From positions 129,400 through 193,399 of the forward strand of contig NZ_KK211144.1 of NCBI RefSeq assembly GCF_000620505.1: a stretch of 64,000 nt of DNA, written 5' to 3'. The stretch comes from Sulfitobacter sp. 20_GPM-1509m (GTDB taxonomy: Bacteria > Pseudomonadota > Alphaproteobacteria > Rhodobacterales > Rhodobacteraceae). The notes below the pieces were generated by a model. That model was not told the origin of the DNA and ran no database searches. It worked only from the letters and a program-made list of their open reading frames with translations. Of the stretch, positions 27,580-37,077 are shown piece after piece (the stretch's first letter is position 1; each line of letters begins with the position of its first letter). The position numbers and the translations under genes are program-made.

Positions 27580-28635
27580 ATGGGCCAGACCACACCACCA
27601 TCCGCAGAGCAGATTCGCGCAGCGCGCATTGAACACGCCAAGTTGCGCGAACGCGACCTTGCCGACAAACTGGGCATCACCGAGGCGCAGCTGATCGCCG
27701 CCCACACCGGTCAGGGCGTGACGCATATCGCGCCGCATCCCGACACCATCATGGGCATCGCCAGCCAATTGGGCGAGGTCATGGCGCTGACGCGCAACGT
27801 GTCTTGCGTGAACGAAAAAGTCGGCAGCTATGCCAACTACACCTCTGGCGCACATGCAGCGATGGTGCTGAACGACAAGATCGACCTGCGCCTGTTTCCC
27901 AGCCATTGGCGCCACGCCTTCATGGTGGAAAAGGAAACAGAGACCGGACTGCGTCGCAGCCTTCAGGTGTTCGATGCCGCTGGCGACGCGGTGCACAAGA
28001 TTTTCCTGCGCGATCCCGCTTTCGTGCCCGCCTGGGATGCCGCCAGGTCCGAGGCTGCCTTGCCCGAGCAGCCGACATATCTGGAATTGGCAGCGCGCGT
28101 GCCGACCGAGGCCGCCAAATCCAACCCCGAAAAGCTGGACCTGCTGCAATCCGAGTGGGTCAAGATGACCGACACGCATCAGTTCATGCGCCTGACTTCG
28201 AAGCTGCGGATGAACCGTCTGGGCGCTTACCGCATTGCCGGCGCGCCTTTCGTGCGACCGCTGGCCACCGGTGCGATTGACCGGATGCTGAACGATGTGC
28301 AGGCGGCGGGGATCGAAGTGATGGTCTTTGTCGGCAACCGTGGCTGTATCCAGATCCACACCGGCCCGATTGAAACGCTGAAACCCATGGGCCCCTGGCA
28401 AAACGTGATGGACCCCGGTTTCAACCTGCACCTGCGTCTGGACCACGTGGCCGAAGTCTATGCCGTCGACAAACCCACCCAGCGCGGCAAAGCCGTGTCG
28501 GTCGAGGCTTTTGACGCCGACGGCGGGTTGATCTTTCAGGTCTTTGGCGTGCGCAAGGACGATTATGACAGCCGCCCACAATGGCGCGCCATCGTGGACG
28601 CCCTGCCCGCGCTCTCGCCGGAGGCCGTTGCATGA
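27580..28635 (+). CDS. hmuS: Hemin-degrading factor HmuS
   Basis: 351-aa cytoplasmic heme-handling protein made of two repeated halves. The N-terminal half contains VMALTRNVSCVNEKVGSYANY and the C-terminal half VMVFVGNRGCIQIHTGPIETL, the paired motifs of HemS/HmuS/ChuS; the second includes the FVGNRGCIQIHTG loop. Family members accept heme from the ABC importer and several degrade it to release iron. GAGGGA precedes the ATG, and the stop overlaps hmuT as ATGA. Confidence 0.95.
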   Translation: MGQTTPPSAEQIRAARIEHAKLRERDLADKLGITEAQLIAAHTGQGVTHIAPHPDTIMGIASQLGEVMALTRNVSCVNEKVGSYANYTSGAHAAMVLNDKIDLRLFPSHWRHAFMVEKETETGLRRSLQVFDAAGDAVHKIFLRDPAFVPAWDAARSEAALPEQPTYLELAARVPTEAAKSNPEKLDLLQSEWVKMTDTHQFMRLTSKLRMNRLGAYRIAGAPFVRPLATGAIDRMLNDVQAAGIEVMVFVGNRGCIQIHTGPIETLKPMGPWQNVMDPGFNLHLRLDHVAEVYAVDKPTQRGKAVSVEAFDADGGLIFQVFGVRKDDYDSRPQWRAIVDALPALSPEAVA

Positions 28636-29498
28636 GACGCAGAACCCTGATGCGGGCGCTGGCGACAACGGCGGTGGCCTGCGCGCTGCCGCTGGCTGCC
28701 TTTGCCGCACCGTATGACACCAGCCGCGTTGTCGCCATTGGCGGCGCCACGACCGAGATCGTCTATGCCCTGGGCGAGCAGAACCGTCTGGTGGCGCGCG
28801 ATTCCACCTCGACTTTTCCAGCCGCGGCAGAAGAGCTGACAGATATCGGCTATATGCGCGCGCTGGCCGCCGAAGGCGTGTTGAGCGTGCAGCCGACGCT
28901 GATCCTGACCGAACCGGGCGCGGGTCCACCCGAAACGATTTCGGTGCTCGAAGCTGCATCGGTGCCCATGGTTGTTGTACCTGCGCCCTTTTCGACGGAG
29001 GGGGTGCTGACCAAGATCACCGCGATCGGAGAGGCGCTGGGGGTGCCGGACAAGGCGCAGACGTTGCGCGATCAGGTAAAGTCCGACTTTGACACCCTGG
29101 CGCTGCAGGTGAACCAATCGGATGGCGCGCCCAAGCGGGTTCTGTTCGTGCTGAGCACCCAAGGCGGGCGTATCATGGCATCTGGCAGCAAGACGGCGGC
29201 AGATGCGATCATCGCACTGGCGGGGGGCATCAACGCCATCGACCAGTTCGAAGGCTACCGCGAACTGACCGCAGAGGCGATTTCGGTCGCGGCACCGGAC
29301 GTGGTGCTGATGATGGACCGCGAGGGCGATCACTCCAGCACCGCCGAGGCGCTGTTTGCGATGCCCGAAATGGCCACCACCCCCGCCGCCGAAGCGGGCG
29401 CGCTGGTCAAGATGGACGGGCTGCTGTTGCTGGGCTTTGGTCCGCGCACACCGCAGGCAGCACAGGCGCTGCATGATGCGTTGCAGGGACAAGGCTGA
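28632..29498 (+). CDS. hmuT: Heme ABC transporter periplasmic binding protein
   Basis: 288-aa class III binding protein. Signal peptide MRRRTLMRALATTAVACALP is followed by RVVAIGGATTEIVYALGEQ, VARDSTSTFPAAAEELTDIGY and the second-lobe NAIDQFEGYRELTAEAI, all standard HmuT/BhuT features. It picks up heme delivered by the receptor. Start overlaps the hmuS stop; its own stop overlaps hmuU. Confidence 0.93.
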   Translation: MRRRTLMRALATTAVACALPLAAFAAPYDTSRVVAIGGATTEIVYALGEQNRLVARDSTSTFPAAAEELTDIGYMRALAAEGVLSVQPTLILTEPGAGPPETISVLEAASVPMVVVPAPFSTEGVLTKITAIGEALGVPDKAQTLRDQVKSDFDTLALQVNQSDGAPKRVLFVLSTQGGRIMASGSKTAADAIIALAGGINAIDQFEGYRELTAEAISVAAPDVVLMMDREGDHSSTAEALFAMPEMATTPAAEAGALVKMDGLLLLGFGPRTPQAAQALHDALQGQG

Positions 29499-30565
29499 TG
29501 ATGGCCAGCGACACCGCTGCCCTGCCCTTTGTCGACAGGCGCACCACAGCGCGGCGCGCGCACTTATGGCTGGGCCTGCTGTTGGTGCTGGTGTCGCTGG
29601 CCAGCCTCGCCGTCGGCGCCTCGGGCACGTCGTTGTGGGGGGCCTTGTTGAAACTGGCGCAAGGCGAGGCGCTGACCCTGACGGAACGTGTCGTGCTGTG
29701 GGACATCCGTGCGCCGCGTCTGGTCATGGGCATCTGCGTCGGAGGCGCGCTGGCCGTGTCCGGCGCAGTGATGCAGGGGCTGTTTCGCAACCCGCTGGCC
29801 GATCCGGGTATTCTGGGCGTGACCACCGGCGCGTCTTTGGGGGCGATCAGTATTATCGTTCTGGGTGCCGCCCTGCCTGCCGTGGTGCAAACCACATTGG
29901 GTGCCGGATTGCTGCCGGTCGCGGCCTTTCTGGGGGCTTGGTGGTCAATGCTGCTGCTCTACCGCGTGTCGACCCGTGCAGGGCGCACCTCGATCGCCAC
30001 GATGTTGCTGGCGGGTATCGCGCTCAGCGCGCTTTTTGCCGCCTTTTCGGGGGTGCTGATCTTTCTTGCCGATGACATGCAACTGCGCGAACTGACCTTC
30101 TGGTCGCTGGGGTCGCTGGCCGGAGCCTCTTGGGTCAAGTTAAGCATCGCCGCTCCTGTCATTCTGGTATCGGTCGCCTTGGCCTGCACCCTGGGACGCG
30201 GTCTGAACGGGCTTGCCCTGGGCGAGGCGGCCGCACACCACATGGGCATTCCGGTCGAGCGGACCAAAACCATTGCCATCCTCGCCGTCTCTGCCGCAAC
30301 CGGCACCGCGGTCGCCATCTCGGGCGGGATCGGGTTCATCGGTATCGTGGTGCCGCACCTGCTGCGTCTCGCCACGGGACCGGACCATCGCGGGTTGCTG
30401 GTGAACGCGGGACTGTTGGGTGCGTCGTTGCTGTTGGTGGCGGACATGATCGCGCGCGTCGCCGTGGCGCCCGCCGAACTGCCCATCGGCATTCTGACCG
30501 CCCTGCTGGGATCGCCAGTGTTTCTATGGATATTGCTGCGCAAACGCGGATTGGTGGATATGTGA
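29498..30565 (+). CDS. hmuU: Heme ABC transporter permease
   Basis: 355-aa FecCD-family permease with about ten membrane helices. WDIRAPRLVMGICVGGALAVSG and QGLFRNPLADPGILGVTTGASLG are the conserved N-terminal region; GGIGFIGIVVPHLLRLATGPDHR is the coupling-helix motif. The second codon is also ATG (29501), and either may be used. It overlaps hmuV as TGATG. Confidence 0.94.
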   Translation: MMASDTAALPFVDRRTTARRAHLWLGLLLVLVSLASLAVGASGTSLWGALLKLAQGEALTLTERVVLWDIRAPRLVMGICVGGALAVSGAVMQGLFRNPLADPGILGVTTGASLGAISIIVLGAALPAVVQTTLGAGLLPVAAFLGAWWSMLLLYRVSTRAGRTSIATMLLAGIALSALFAAFSGVLIFLADDMQLRELTFWSLGSLAGASWVKLSIAAPVILVSVALACTLGRGLNGLALGEAAAHHMGIPVERTKTIAILAVSAATGTAVAISGGIGFIGIVVPHLLRLATGPDHRGLLVNAGLLGASLLLVADMIARVAVAPAELPIGILTALLGSPVFLWILLRKRGLVDM

Positions 30566-31371
30566 TGCTGAACGCAAAGGACATTTCGGTCAGCTATGGC
30601 CCGAAACAGGTGCTGCACGGGCTGAGCCTGACGGCGGAGCCCGGGACCCTGACCGCCATCGTCGGCCCCAACGGATCGGGCAAAACCACGCTGATGCGCG
30701 CGCTGACCGGTGATGTGGATTTCAGCGGGAGGATCACGCTGGGCGACACCGACATCGCCACGGCCAAGCCCTATGACCTGGCCGCGCAACGCGCGGTGTT
30801 GCCACAGGCGACGCCGCTGGCGTTCCCGTTTCAGGCGGTCGAAGTCGTGCGTCTGGGCTTGCGCGGCGGGATCGAGACCAACGACCGGCTGGCGCTGACG
30901 GCACTGTCGCGGGTCGGCTTGGACGGCTATGCCAACCGCTTTTACCAAGAGCTGTCAGGCGGCGAGCAGCAGCGCGTGCAACTGGCCCGCGTGCTCTGCC
31001 AGGTCTGGCGCCCCGTGGTCAGCGGCGTGCCGCGCTGGTTGTTTCTGGACGAACCCGTGTCGAGCCTCGACATCGGTCATCAGCTGACCGTCATGCAGAT
31101 CGCGCGCGACTTTGCCCGCGCAGGCGGCGGTGTGGTTGCGGTGATGCATGACCTGAACCTGAGTGCGATGTTTGCCCATCAGATCGTGTTGATGCAGTCA
31201 GGCCGCATTATCGGCCACGGCACCCCGGCCGAGGTGCTGACCGACGCGCAGGTCTCGCGCGCTTATGGCTGCGACATCCGCACCAGCACGGCCCCGCAGG
31301 ACGGTGGCTGGTTCATGCTGCCGCAATCGGCGGACAACATGGAGCCGATGCCCGCCGCACAGTCCGCGTGA
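30565..31371 (+). CDS. hmuV: Heme ABC transporter ATP-binding protein
   Basis: 268-aa ATPase. Walker A VGPNGSGKTTLMRALTGDV, signature LSGGEQQRVQLARVLCQVW, Walker B WLFLDEPVSSLDI, and switch His in VVAVMHDLNLSAMFA. The insertion around QVWRPVVSGVPRWLFL is typical of HmuV relative to FepC. The ATG at 30565 overlaps hmuU; a GTG at 30562 is also possible. Last gene of hmuSTUV. Confidence 0.94.
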   Translation: MLNAKDISVSYGPKQVLHGLSLTAEPGTLTAIVGPNGSGKTTLMRALTGDVDFSGRITLGDTDIATAKPYDLAAQRAVLPQATPLAFPFQAVEVVRLGLRGGIETNDRLALTALSRVGLDGYANRFYQELSGGEQQRVQLARVLCQVWRPVVSGVPRWLFLDEPVSSLDIGHQLTVMQIARDFARAGGGVVAVMHDLNLSAMFAHQIVLMQSGRIIGHGTPAEVLTDAQVSRAYGCDIRTSTAPQDGGWFMLPQSADNMEPMPAAQSA

Positions 31372-31407
31372 GCGACGCGGTGGTGCATGCCTCCGCGCCG
31401 GTTGGTG

Positions 31408-31905
31408 TCAGCCCATTTCATCCTGACACTGAATTGCCGCTTCCAGTGCCTGATAGCTGCCGGTCAGATCGATCGACATCACCTCCCCCTCTTCGGTGTA
31501 AAGCGTCATCGTCTGTTTCGCCGCGATGTCGAGCAGGAAGTCAGGGTTGTCAAAGGCAATATCCGCACCCGGCACGTCTTGCAGATAAATGCCGACCGCA
31601 TCCGCATCGTACTCCTGACCGTCGAGCGCGAATGTCACCGGATAAGAGGCTCCCTCCTCGATGTCACCCCAAGCGGTATTGAACGCAGTCACATAGCCGC
31701 CACCGTCCAGCCGGTTGAACCCGATGCGCACAACCGAGCCATCTTCGAATTCGGACTGGATCAGGCAACCGTCGCCAAGCGTTGGATCGATCATCACGTC
31801 CCAATAATCGGAACTGCCCCAGGCTTCGAGCGACTGTGCGGCGAGCGGGGACGCCATGGCGCAAACCGCCAGTATCATGACAGGCGCGCATCTCTTAAGT
31901 TCCAT
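31408..31905 (-). CDS. Secreted hypothetical protein, 165 aa
   Basis: Signal peptide (MELKRCAPVMILAVCAMASPLAAQ) and a small beta-rich mature domain with WGSSDYWDVMIDPTLGDGCL and a C-terminal Cys near QCQDEMG; two cysteines could form a disulfide. A strong GGGAGG precedes the ATG. Architecture recalls short periplasmic proteins of Rhodobacterales that I cannot assign to a function. Convergent with hmuV; 196 bases upstream separate it from the kinase gene. Confidence 0.72.
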   Translation of the reverse strand: MELKRCAPVMILAVCAMASPLAAQSLEAWGSSDYWDVMIDPTLGDGCLIQSEFEDGSVVRIGFNRLDGGGYVTAFNTAWGDIEEGASYPVTFALDGQEYDADAVGIYLQDVPGADIAFDNPDFLLDIAAKQTMTLYTEEGEVMSIDLTGSYQALEAAIQCQDEMG

Positions 31906-32101
31906 ACCAAACCTCCCTGATTATGCTGCAAACACACGAAAAGCATTGGCCCACTGCAGGAGAAAAGCAATGTTTTTGTGATCACACAAGACGACAGCGG
32001 GTGGTCACAGCGTTCAGAGCCGTGCTGCCCCCAAACATCAAGGTCCGGCAGAAAGCACTGCGGCTTGGCGCGAAATCTTTGTTAATCCTCAGGCCGGAAA
32101 G

Positions 32102-33496
32102 TCACAAAAGCCGGTGCACCGCAGTCACCAGATCGCGTTCCCGAAAGGGCTTGCTCATAAGCGAAACGCCCTTGAATGCCGGTCCAAGGTCAGAGCTGTC
32201 CAATTGGCCACTGAGAACCAGAAACGGGATCAAAAGATCGGAAAGCTGCGATGCAACCACATCTGTCGTTTCCTGCCCCAGGTTCACGTCCAGCAACACG
32301 GCGTCCGGCTTCTCGCGTATCGCTTTCAGCGCGCTCGCCACATTCGTGCAGGGTCCGATCACCTGCGCGCCGCGGGATTTCAGGATATCCGATATATCCA
32401 GCCCGATGATCGGATCGTCTTCGACGACCATGATACGTTGCCCCGAAAACGCGCCATCTTCGGCAATCGGCTGATCCTCGAACGCAGGTGCCACCGGAAC
32501 AGGAATGTCCGGTGTTTCCCGCCGAAAGCTGTCCTTGATGACAATGTCGCACTTCAGGCCACCCGCAGCGAAATCGAGCGTTACGGTGCCCTCTTCACGC
32601 ATCGCGTTTTTCAGAATGGTCGACCCGATGCCGCTGCGCCGTTCCCCCGCAAGGGACGGCCCGCCCGTTTCGGACCAATTGATATTGACCCGTCTGTCGG
32701 GGCACTCTTCGATTGTCACATCGACACGACCGGAGGATACCGAAAGCGCCCCGTGTTTCACGGCATTGGTCAGCAACTCGTGAAAGATCAACGCCAGCGC
32801 TTCCGAAGCTTCGCCTGAAAACCAGATATGCGTGTTCCCGGAAATCGAGATACGTTTCTGCCAACCCAGAAAGGCCTCCAGCTCCATTTGCAGAATACCG
32901 TGCAGGCTGGAGCGTTCTGCCTCTTCGGCAACCAGAACCTTGTTCGATCTGGCAAGGGCCGCAAGCCGCTCCATCAGCGTTAGCGCGAACTGATCGACCG
33001 TATTCGTCTTTTTCGAGGCGTGGCGGATCATCGAGTTCATGATCGTAAAGGTGTTTGCAACGCGGTGGTTCAGTTCCTTTGACAGCAACCTTAGGCGGTC
33101 TTCGGTCTGCTTTGTCGCAGTGATGTCAATAACGTGGCCGATCAGCTTGGTGACTTCGCCCGTCTCCGAGAATTTCGGCACACCTTTGGCGCTGATCCAG
33201 CGGTCGACCCCATCCGCGCGCCGTATGCGGGTTTCGAAGGACCACGGCTCTCCATCCGTCAGCGACGCATTCAAAAGGTCACCGACCCGCTCGCGGTCTT
33301 CCTCGACAACATAGGTCAGAAAGACGTCACCGCTCCAATGGTCCAACAGCTGATCATGTCCGAAAATCTGGTCGTGCCTGAGATTGCGCAGCGCCTCGCC
33401 CGTGGCTGCATCAAGCTCCCAAATACCGATCTCCGAAGTGGCAAGTAGAAGATCAAGGTGATCGCCACCGCTGTCCGGAAAGCTTGATTTGGTCAT
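32102..33496 (-). CDS. PAS-HWE histidine kinase with C-terminal receiver domain
   Basis: 464-aa cytoplasmic hybrid kinase from the ATG at 33496. Residues about 15-130 are a PAS domain (ATSEIGIWELDAATGEAL and DGVDRWISAKGVPKFSETGEV). The H-box LSKELNHRVANTFTIMNSM is of the HWE/HisKA_2 class, and HELLTNAVKHGALS is the N-box. The C-terminal receiver has EDDPIIGLDISDIL, phosphoacceptor Asp in AVLLDVNLG and MSKPF. HWE kinases in alphaproteobacteria often act in general stress or light responses, but no partner sits beside it here. Confidence 0.92.
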   Translation of the reverse strand: MTKSSFPDSGGDHLDLLLATSEIGIWELDAATGEALRNLRHDQIFGHDQLLDHWSGDVFLTYVVEEDRERVGDLLNASLTDGEPWSFETRIRRADGVDRWISAKGVPKFSETGEVTKLIGHVIDITATKQTEDRLRLLSKELNHRVANTFTIMNSMIRHASKKTNTVDQFALTLMERLAALARSNKVLVAEEAERSSLHGILQMELEAFLGWQKRISISGNTHIWFSGEASEALALIFHELLTNAVKHGALSVSSGRVDVTIEECPDRRVNINWSETGGPSLAGERRSGIGSTILKNAMREEGTVTLDFAAGGLKCDIVIKDSFRRETPDIPVPVAPAFEDQPIAEDGAFSGQRIMVVEDDPIIGLDISDILKSRGAQVIGPCTNVASALKAIREKPDAVLLDVNLGQETTDVVASQLSDLLIPFLVLSGQLDSSDLGPAFKGVSLMSKPFRERDLVTAVHRLL

Positions 33497-33646
33497 AATC
33501 TCGGTCTCAACAAAATATCTCTTCCGGAACGATATAGTACAGTTTTTCCTGAGAAAAGTGTTTGCGGCTATGGCCACCCGAAGACGGCGGATAACAGAGC
33601 ACTATGCGGCGACGCTCGGACCCGCGATCCGGAACCGGCAAAAGCC

Positions 33647-35434
33647 TCAGAAGTACAGCCCCGAAAACACAACGCACAGGCCACCAACAACCATCAGGAC
33701 CGTCGGCACCGGCCTGCGTGCACCGATCAATCCATAGGACAGCAGCGTCAGGCCAAGCGCGACCCGCACCGTGGCGATCAACGCGGCCACGGGCGCCTCT
33801 GCCAGCCGCAGCATGTCGGGGTTGGCGACCATGCCCAGCGGAATGATATAAAGGCCAATGCCCAGCGCCATTGCGGTAAGCGCCACCTTCAGCCAGTTTT
33901 CCCCGATCATGCCGGCCGCAATGAACACCGCGCCGCAAACCGGCGGCGTGATGGTGGACAGCAGTGCGAACCAGAACACGAACAGATGCGCCTGCAGCGG
34001 CTCCAGCCCCAGTTGCGTCAGCGCAGGCCCTGCCACGGACACACAGATCACATAGGCGGCGGTCGTCGGCACCTCCATCCCCAGGATCAGGCAGGCCAGC
34101 GCCGTCAACAGCAGCGACGGCCACAACAGCCCGCCCGCCCCTTCGAGGATCAGCGAGGTCACCTTGACCCCCAGCCCGGTGATCGACAGCACCCCAATGA
34201 TGATCGAGGCGCACAGGATGATCGCGGCAATCATGGACACCTGCCGCGCGGCGGTGATCACCGCCGACGCAAAGCGGGCCGCAACCTGTTCGCGTTTGCA
34301 TTGCAGATTGCCATTTACAAACAGCAACAGCGCACCCGCGAGGATTGCCAATGCTGCGGCATATTCCGGCGTAAACTGCGCCCAGAACATGCCCCACAGC
34401 AGCACGGTGAAGGGCACAAGGAAGAACAGCGAGGTGATGATCACGTCACGCGACGCGGGCCGGTCGGCTGCATCGACGCCTTTCAGGTCGAACCGTCGGG
34501 CATAGGCATTGATCCCGACCCAGACCGCCAGAAAATAGAGAAAAGCAGGCAGGACAGCCGCCGCCATGATTGCCGTGTAGGGCACACCTGTCAGCTCGAC
34601 CATGACAAAGGCACCCGCCCCCATCAGCGGCGGCATGATCTGCCCACCCGAAGAGGCGACAGCCTCGACCGCGGCGGCCAGCCGTTTGGGATAGCCCAGC
34701 TTTGTCATCGCAGGCAGCGTGATCGCCCCGGTGGACGCCACATTGGCCGAGGCCGAACCGGAGATCGACCCAAAGAGCGCCGAGGAGATCACCGACACCT
34801 TGGCAGCCCCGCCTTTCAGGCGTCCGGCAAAGGCGGCGGCAACGTTCATAAACCCCTGCCCCGCCTCGCCTGCGTTCAGCACCGCGCCGAAGATCACGAA
34901 GATCGACACGACACCGACCGACACGCCCGTCAGCGATCCCCAGATGCCACCTTCGGCAATGGTCAGCGTGCCCAGAAAGCTGTTGATCGGCGTGCCCGAG
35001 TGGCCGAACTGGCCCGGAATATATTGCCCGAACAGCCCGTACAGCAGAGCAGATGCGGCCACCAGCGGCAGCGGCCAGCCGATGGCACGGCGGGCGGCTT
35101 CAAGCGTGACGCCCAGCAGGACCACGGCCACAGCGACCTGAAAGTTGCCCTCAAGAAACCCGTATTGGTCACCCAGCCGGTCGGCATTCAGCGCGATCCA
35201 CAGCGCGGCGGCCACGCCAAGCGCTGCGATGATCGCACCGCTGATCCGGCTGGCGGGCCCAGATGCGCCCAACACCAGAATGAACGGCAGGATGAACGCC
35301 ATGTGCAGCGGGCGGCTGACCAGATTGGGCACGAGGCCAGAGAAAATCAGGGCCAGATGATAGCCCACCAGAGCCGTTGCAAGCAAAAGCCAGAACGCCG
35401 CGTGCACGCGCCCTTTGGGAAGCATATCCATCAT
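33647..35434 (-). CDS. TRAP transporter fused permease, TAXI type
   Basis: 595-aa membrane protein with many hydrophobic helices. The N-terminal part corresponds to the small DctQ-like subunit and the rest to the DctM-like channel, with SALFGSISGSASANVASTGAITLPAM and GGQIMPPLMGAGAFVM as conserved DctM segments. TAXI TRAP transporters are usually fused like this. It lies 57 bases downstream of its binding-protein gene. Substrate unknown; dicarboxylates and amino acids are typical. Codon use and GC resemble neighbours. Confidence 0.93.
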   Translation of the reverse strand: MMDMLPKGRVHAAFWLLLATALVGYHLALIFSGLVPNLVSRPLHMAFILPFILVLGASGPASRISGAIIAALGVAAALWIALNADRLGDQYGFLEGNFQVAVAVVLLGVTLEAARRAIGWPLPLVAASALLYGLFGQYIPGQFGHSGTPINSFLGTLTIAEGGIWGSLTGVSVGVVSIFVIFGAVLNAGEAGQGFMNVAAAFAGRLKGGAAKVSVISSALFGSISGSASANVASTGAITLPAMTKLGYPKRLAAAVEAVASSGGQIMPPLMGAGAFVMVELTGVPYTAIMAAAVLPAFLYFLAVWVGINAYARRFDLKGVDAADRPASRDVIITSLFFLVPFTVLLWGMFWAQFTPEYAAALAILAGALLLFVNGNLQCKREQVAARFASAVITAARQVSMIAAIILCASIIIGVLSITGLGVKVTSLILEGAGGLLWPSLLLTALACLILGMEVPTTAAYVICVSVAGPALTQLGLEPLQAHLFVFWFALLSTITPPVCGAVFIAAGMIGENWLKVALTAMALGIGLYIIPLGMVANPDMLRLAEAPVAALIATVRVALGLTLLSYGLIGARRPVPTVLMVVGGLCVVFSGLYF

Positions 35435-35491
35435 TGAACCTGTCGCTGTAAAAGGTCAGGCCGGAACGATGCCCGGCCTGTAGAAAGCGCC

Positions 35492-36451
35492 TTACTTTTG
35501 CGCGTCGGTCAGGGCAATGCCTGCCTCTTCATAATAACGCTGCGCGCCGGGATGAATTTTGCCAGCGATGTTGGCCATCAACGCTTGATCCACACCATTC
35601 CACCACGGCGATGTGTCGCCCAGCTTGGCCTTGCTTTCCCAAAAGGTCTTGGTCAGTGCATAGGCCGTGTCATCGTCCATTGCGGTGGTGGTATAGGCCA
35701 CGACCGGCAACGAGGTGGTTTGGATGTCGGCGTCCTGCCCGGCATAGGTGCCCGCCGGGATGACCAGCTTTGTGCGGCCGGTTTGCGCAATCTGCTCATC
35801 CGTCAGCGACAACACGGTCACGGGGGTCGAGGCCGCTGCCTCGATCACGTTGGGCGCGGGCCATGATCCTGCGGTGACAAAGCCGTCAATCTGACCGTTC
35901 TTCAACGCCGCAACCGCGTTGGACAGTTCCGCATCGGCAATCTTGACCTTGTCGGTCAGGCCGAAAGTTTCGATGTATTTCTCGCCCTCGGTGGCACCGA
36001 ACGATCCTTTTCCCAGCAGGATCTGCTTGCCCTCCATGCCCATCAGGTCGGTCACACCGCTGTCTGCGGACATCACGAAATGCATGGTCAGCGAGGGGAT
36101 CGGGAACAAGGCGCGGATCTCGTCGAATTTGGGGTCGCCCTTGCCATCGAACATGGCCTTGCCCTGCTGTGCCAGACCGACCAGCGCAGGCGGTGTGGTG
36201 AACACATAGTCCGCGCCGCGCGCCTTGACCTCCATCACGTTCTGCACGGAGCCCTGGCTTTCTTCGATGGTGACAATCAGCGCGCCGTCGGTCCCCGCCT
36301 TCATCGCCTCGGCCAGCTCGACGCCCATCTGGTAATAGGACGATCCTGTCTTGGCGGATTTATAAGTGATTCGCGTTTCCGCAGATGATGCAGTGACGCC
36401 CAGTGCGGTGACCGCCAGTGCAGCCAGCGTCGTTTTCATAAAGGTGTTCAT
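35492..36451 (-). CDS. TRAP transporter substrate-binding protein, TAXI family
   Basis: 319-aa periplasmic protein from the ATG at 36451, which follows GGAGGAG at 5 bases. Signal peptide MKTTLAALAVTALGVTASSA, then ETRITYKSAKTGSSYYQMGV and the TAXI features ARGADYVFTTPPALVGLAQQG and LPVVAYTTTAMDDDTAYAL. It delivers substrate to the permease encoded downstream. Longer upstream readings lack a ribosome site and conserved sequence. Confidence 0.92.
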   Translation of the reverse strand: MNTFMKTTLAALAVTALGVTASSAETRITYKSAKTGSSYYQMGVELAEAMKAGTDGALIVTIEESQGSVQNVMEVKARGADYVFTTPPALVGLAQQGKAMFDGKGDPKFDEIRALFPIPSLTMHFVMSADSGVTDLMGMEGKQILLGKGSFGATEGEKYIETFGLTDKVKIADAELSNAVAALKNGQIDGFVTAGSWPAPNVIEAAASTPVTVLSLTDEQIAQTGRTKLVIPAGTYAGQDADIQTTSLPVVAYTTTAMDDDTAYALTKTFWESKAKLGDTSPWWNGVDQALMANIAGKIHPGAQRYYEEAGIALTDAQK

Positions 36452-36907
36452 CTCAACTCCTCCTTCAAGATGTAACTTGTGGGTCGTGGTTGTATCGGCC
36501 GTTGATATGGCCCGTGTCCGTGTCATCGACTTTGGTGCAGCAAAGAACGTCGAACTTCTATCCCCGTCAACGGGCAGAATGCACTCTTTTAAGAACGCAA
36601 CCCGCCGATGATGTCGGAAACACGGCGCTTCGTGCACCCTGTTGCCGTGTTGTTGCAGCATACAAAGTGTCCGGTTCGATACGCGGCCAGAGCGGTCAAC
36701 GCAGGTTGAACAAGATCCAAGCCGAGTCGCTCGGGCTGGGTTTGCCGCCGCGTTTGCGCGCCCTGTCCGAGGGATTGGAGGCATTACACCCGGCTGTTGA
36801 AACCTAGACCGAAGCGGAATACATACTTTTGGATATGATTAAAGCCCAAGTATTTCGCAGTTTTATGTGTTTTCCACTTCGCGCTTGCGAAAAGATCACA
36901 ACATCGC

Positions 36908-36919
36908 ATACTATAGTAT
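36908..36919. promoter_or_regulatory. 12-bp perfect palindrome upstream of the 956-aa gene
   Basis: ATACTATAGTAT is self-complementary and lies 159-170 bases before the GTG start. It is made of two inverted AGTAT cores, the same core found in the AAGTATG elements of this locus, so a dimeric regulator may bind. Confidence 0.4.
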
Positions 36920-36930
36920 CTAGTTTGAAG

Positions 36931-36959
36931 CTTAAGTATGGATTCTTTCGAAGGAATCC
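36931..36959. promoter_or_regulatory. CTTAAGTATG element abutting a 20-bp inverted repeat
   Basis: CTTAAGTATG at 36931-36940 is followed by GGATTCTTTCGAAGGAATCC at 36940-36959, a dyad with one mismatched pair. The first resembles elements ahead of the other repeat-protein genes; the second could be an operator or a transcript hairpin. Confidence 0.4.
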
Positions 36960-37077
36960 ACTATGTGCTGTAACAGGTTTGCAATGGGGAATGAGACCCG
37001 CCTCTTTCGGATGGTCAGCCTCGCGGTTTCTAAAGCTTCGGTTGCGCACAGCGCAGGCTAAAAATGGAGTTGCCTAA

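Larger units (their letters stand above)
36452..37077. other. Divergent promoter region ahead of the 956-aa repeat-protein gene
   Basis: 626 bases with no convincing gene. Composition shifts from GC-rich (36452-36800) to AT-rich (36810-37000). The AT-rich part holds CATACTT at 36822-36828, the 12-bp palindrome ATACTATAGTAT at 36908-36919, CTTAAGTATG at 36931-36940, and the imperfect 20-bp dyad at 36940-36959. The GC-rich part has short open frames ending near 36807 that lack ribosome sites and family features. Confidence 0.65.

Noticed and set aside
36658..36784. Upstream extension of the TAXI binding-protein gene
   Set aside because: The ATG at 36451 has GGAGGAG and begins a signal peptide; the longer form has neither.
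36490..36807. 105-codon plus-strand frame before the 956-aa gene, possible gene remnant
   Set aside because: No ribosome site, no recognisable domain, GC-rich divergence region; kept only as a possible decayed fragment.
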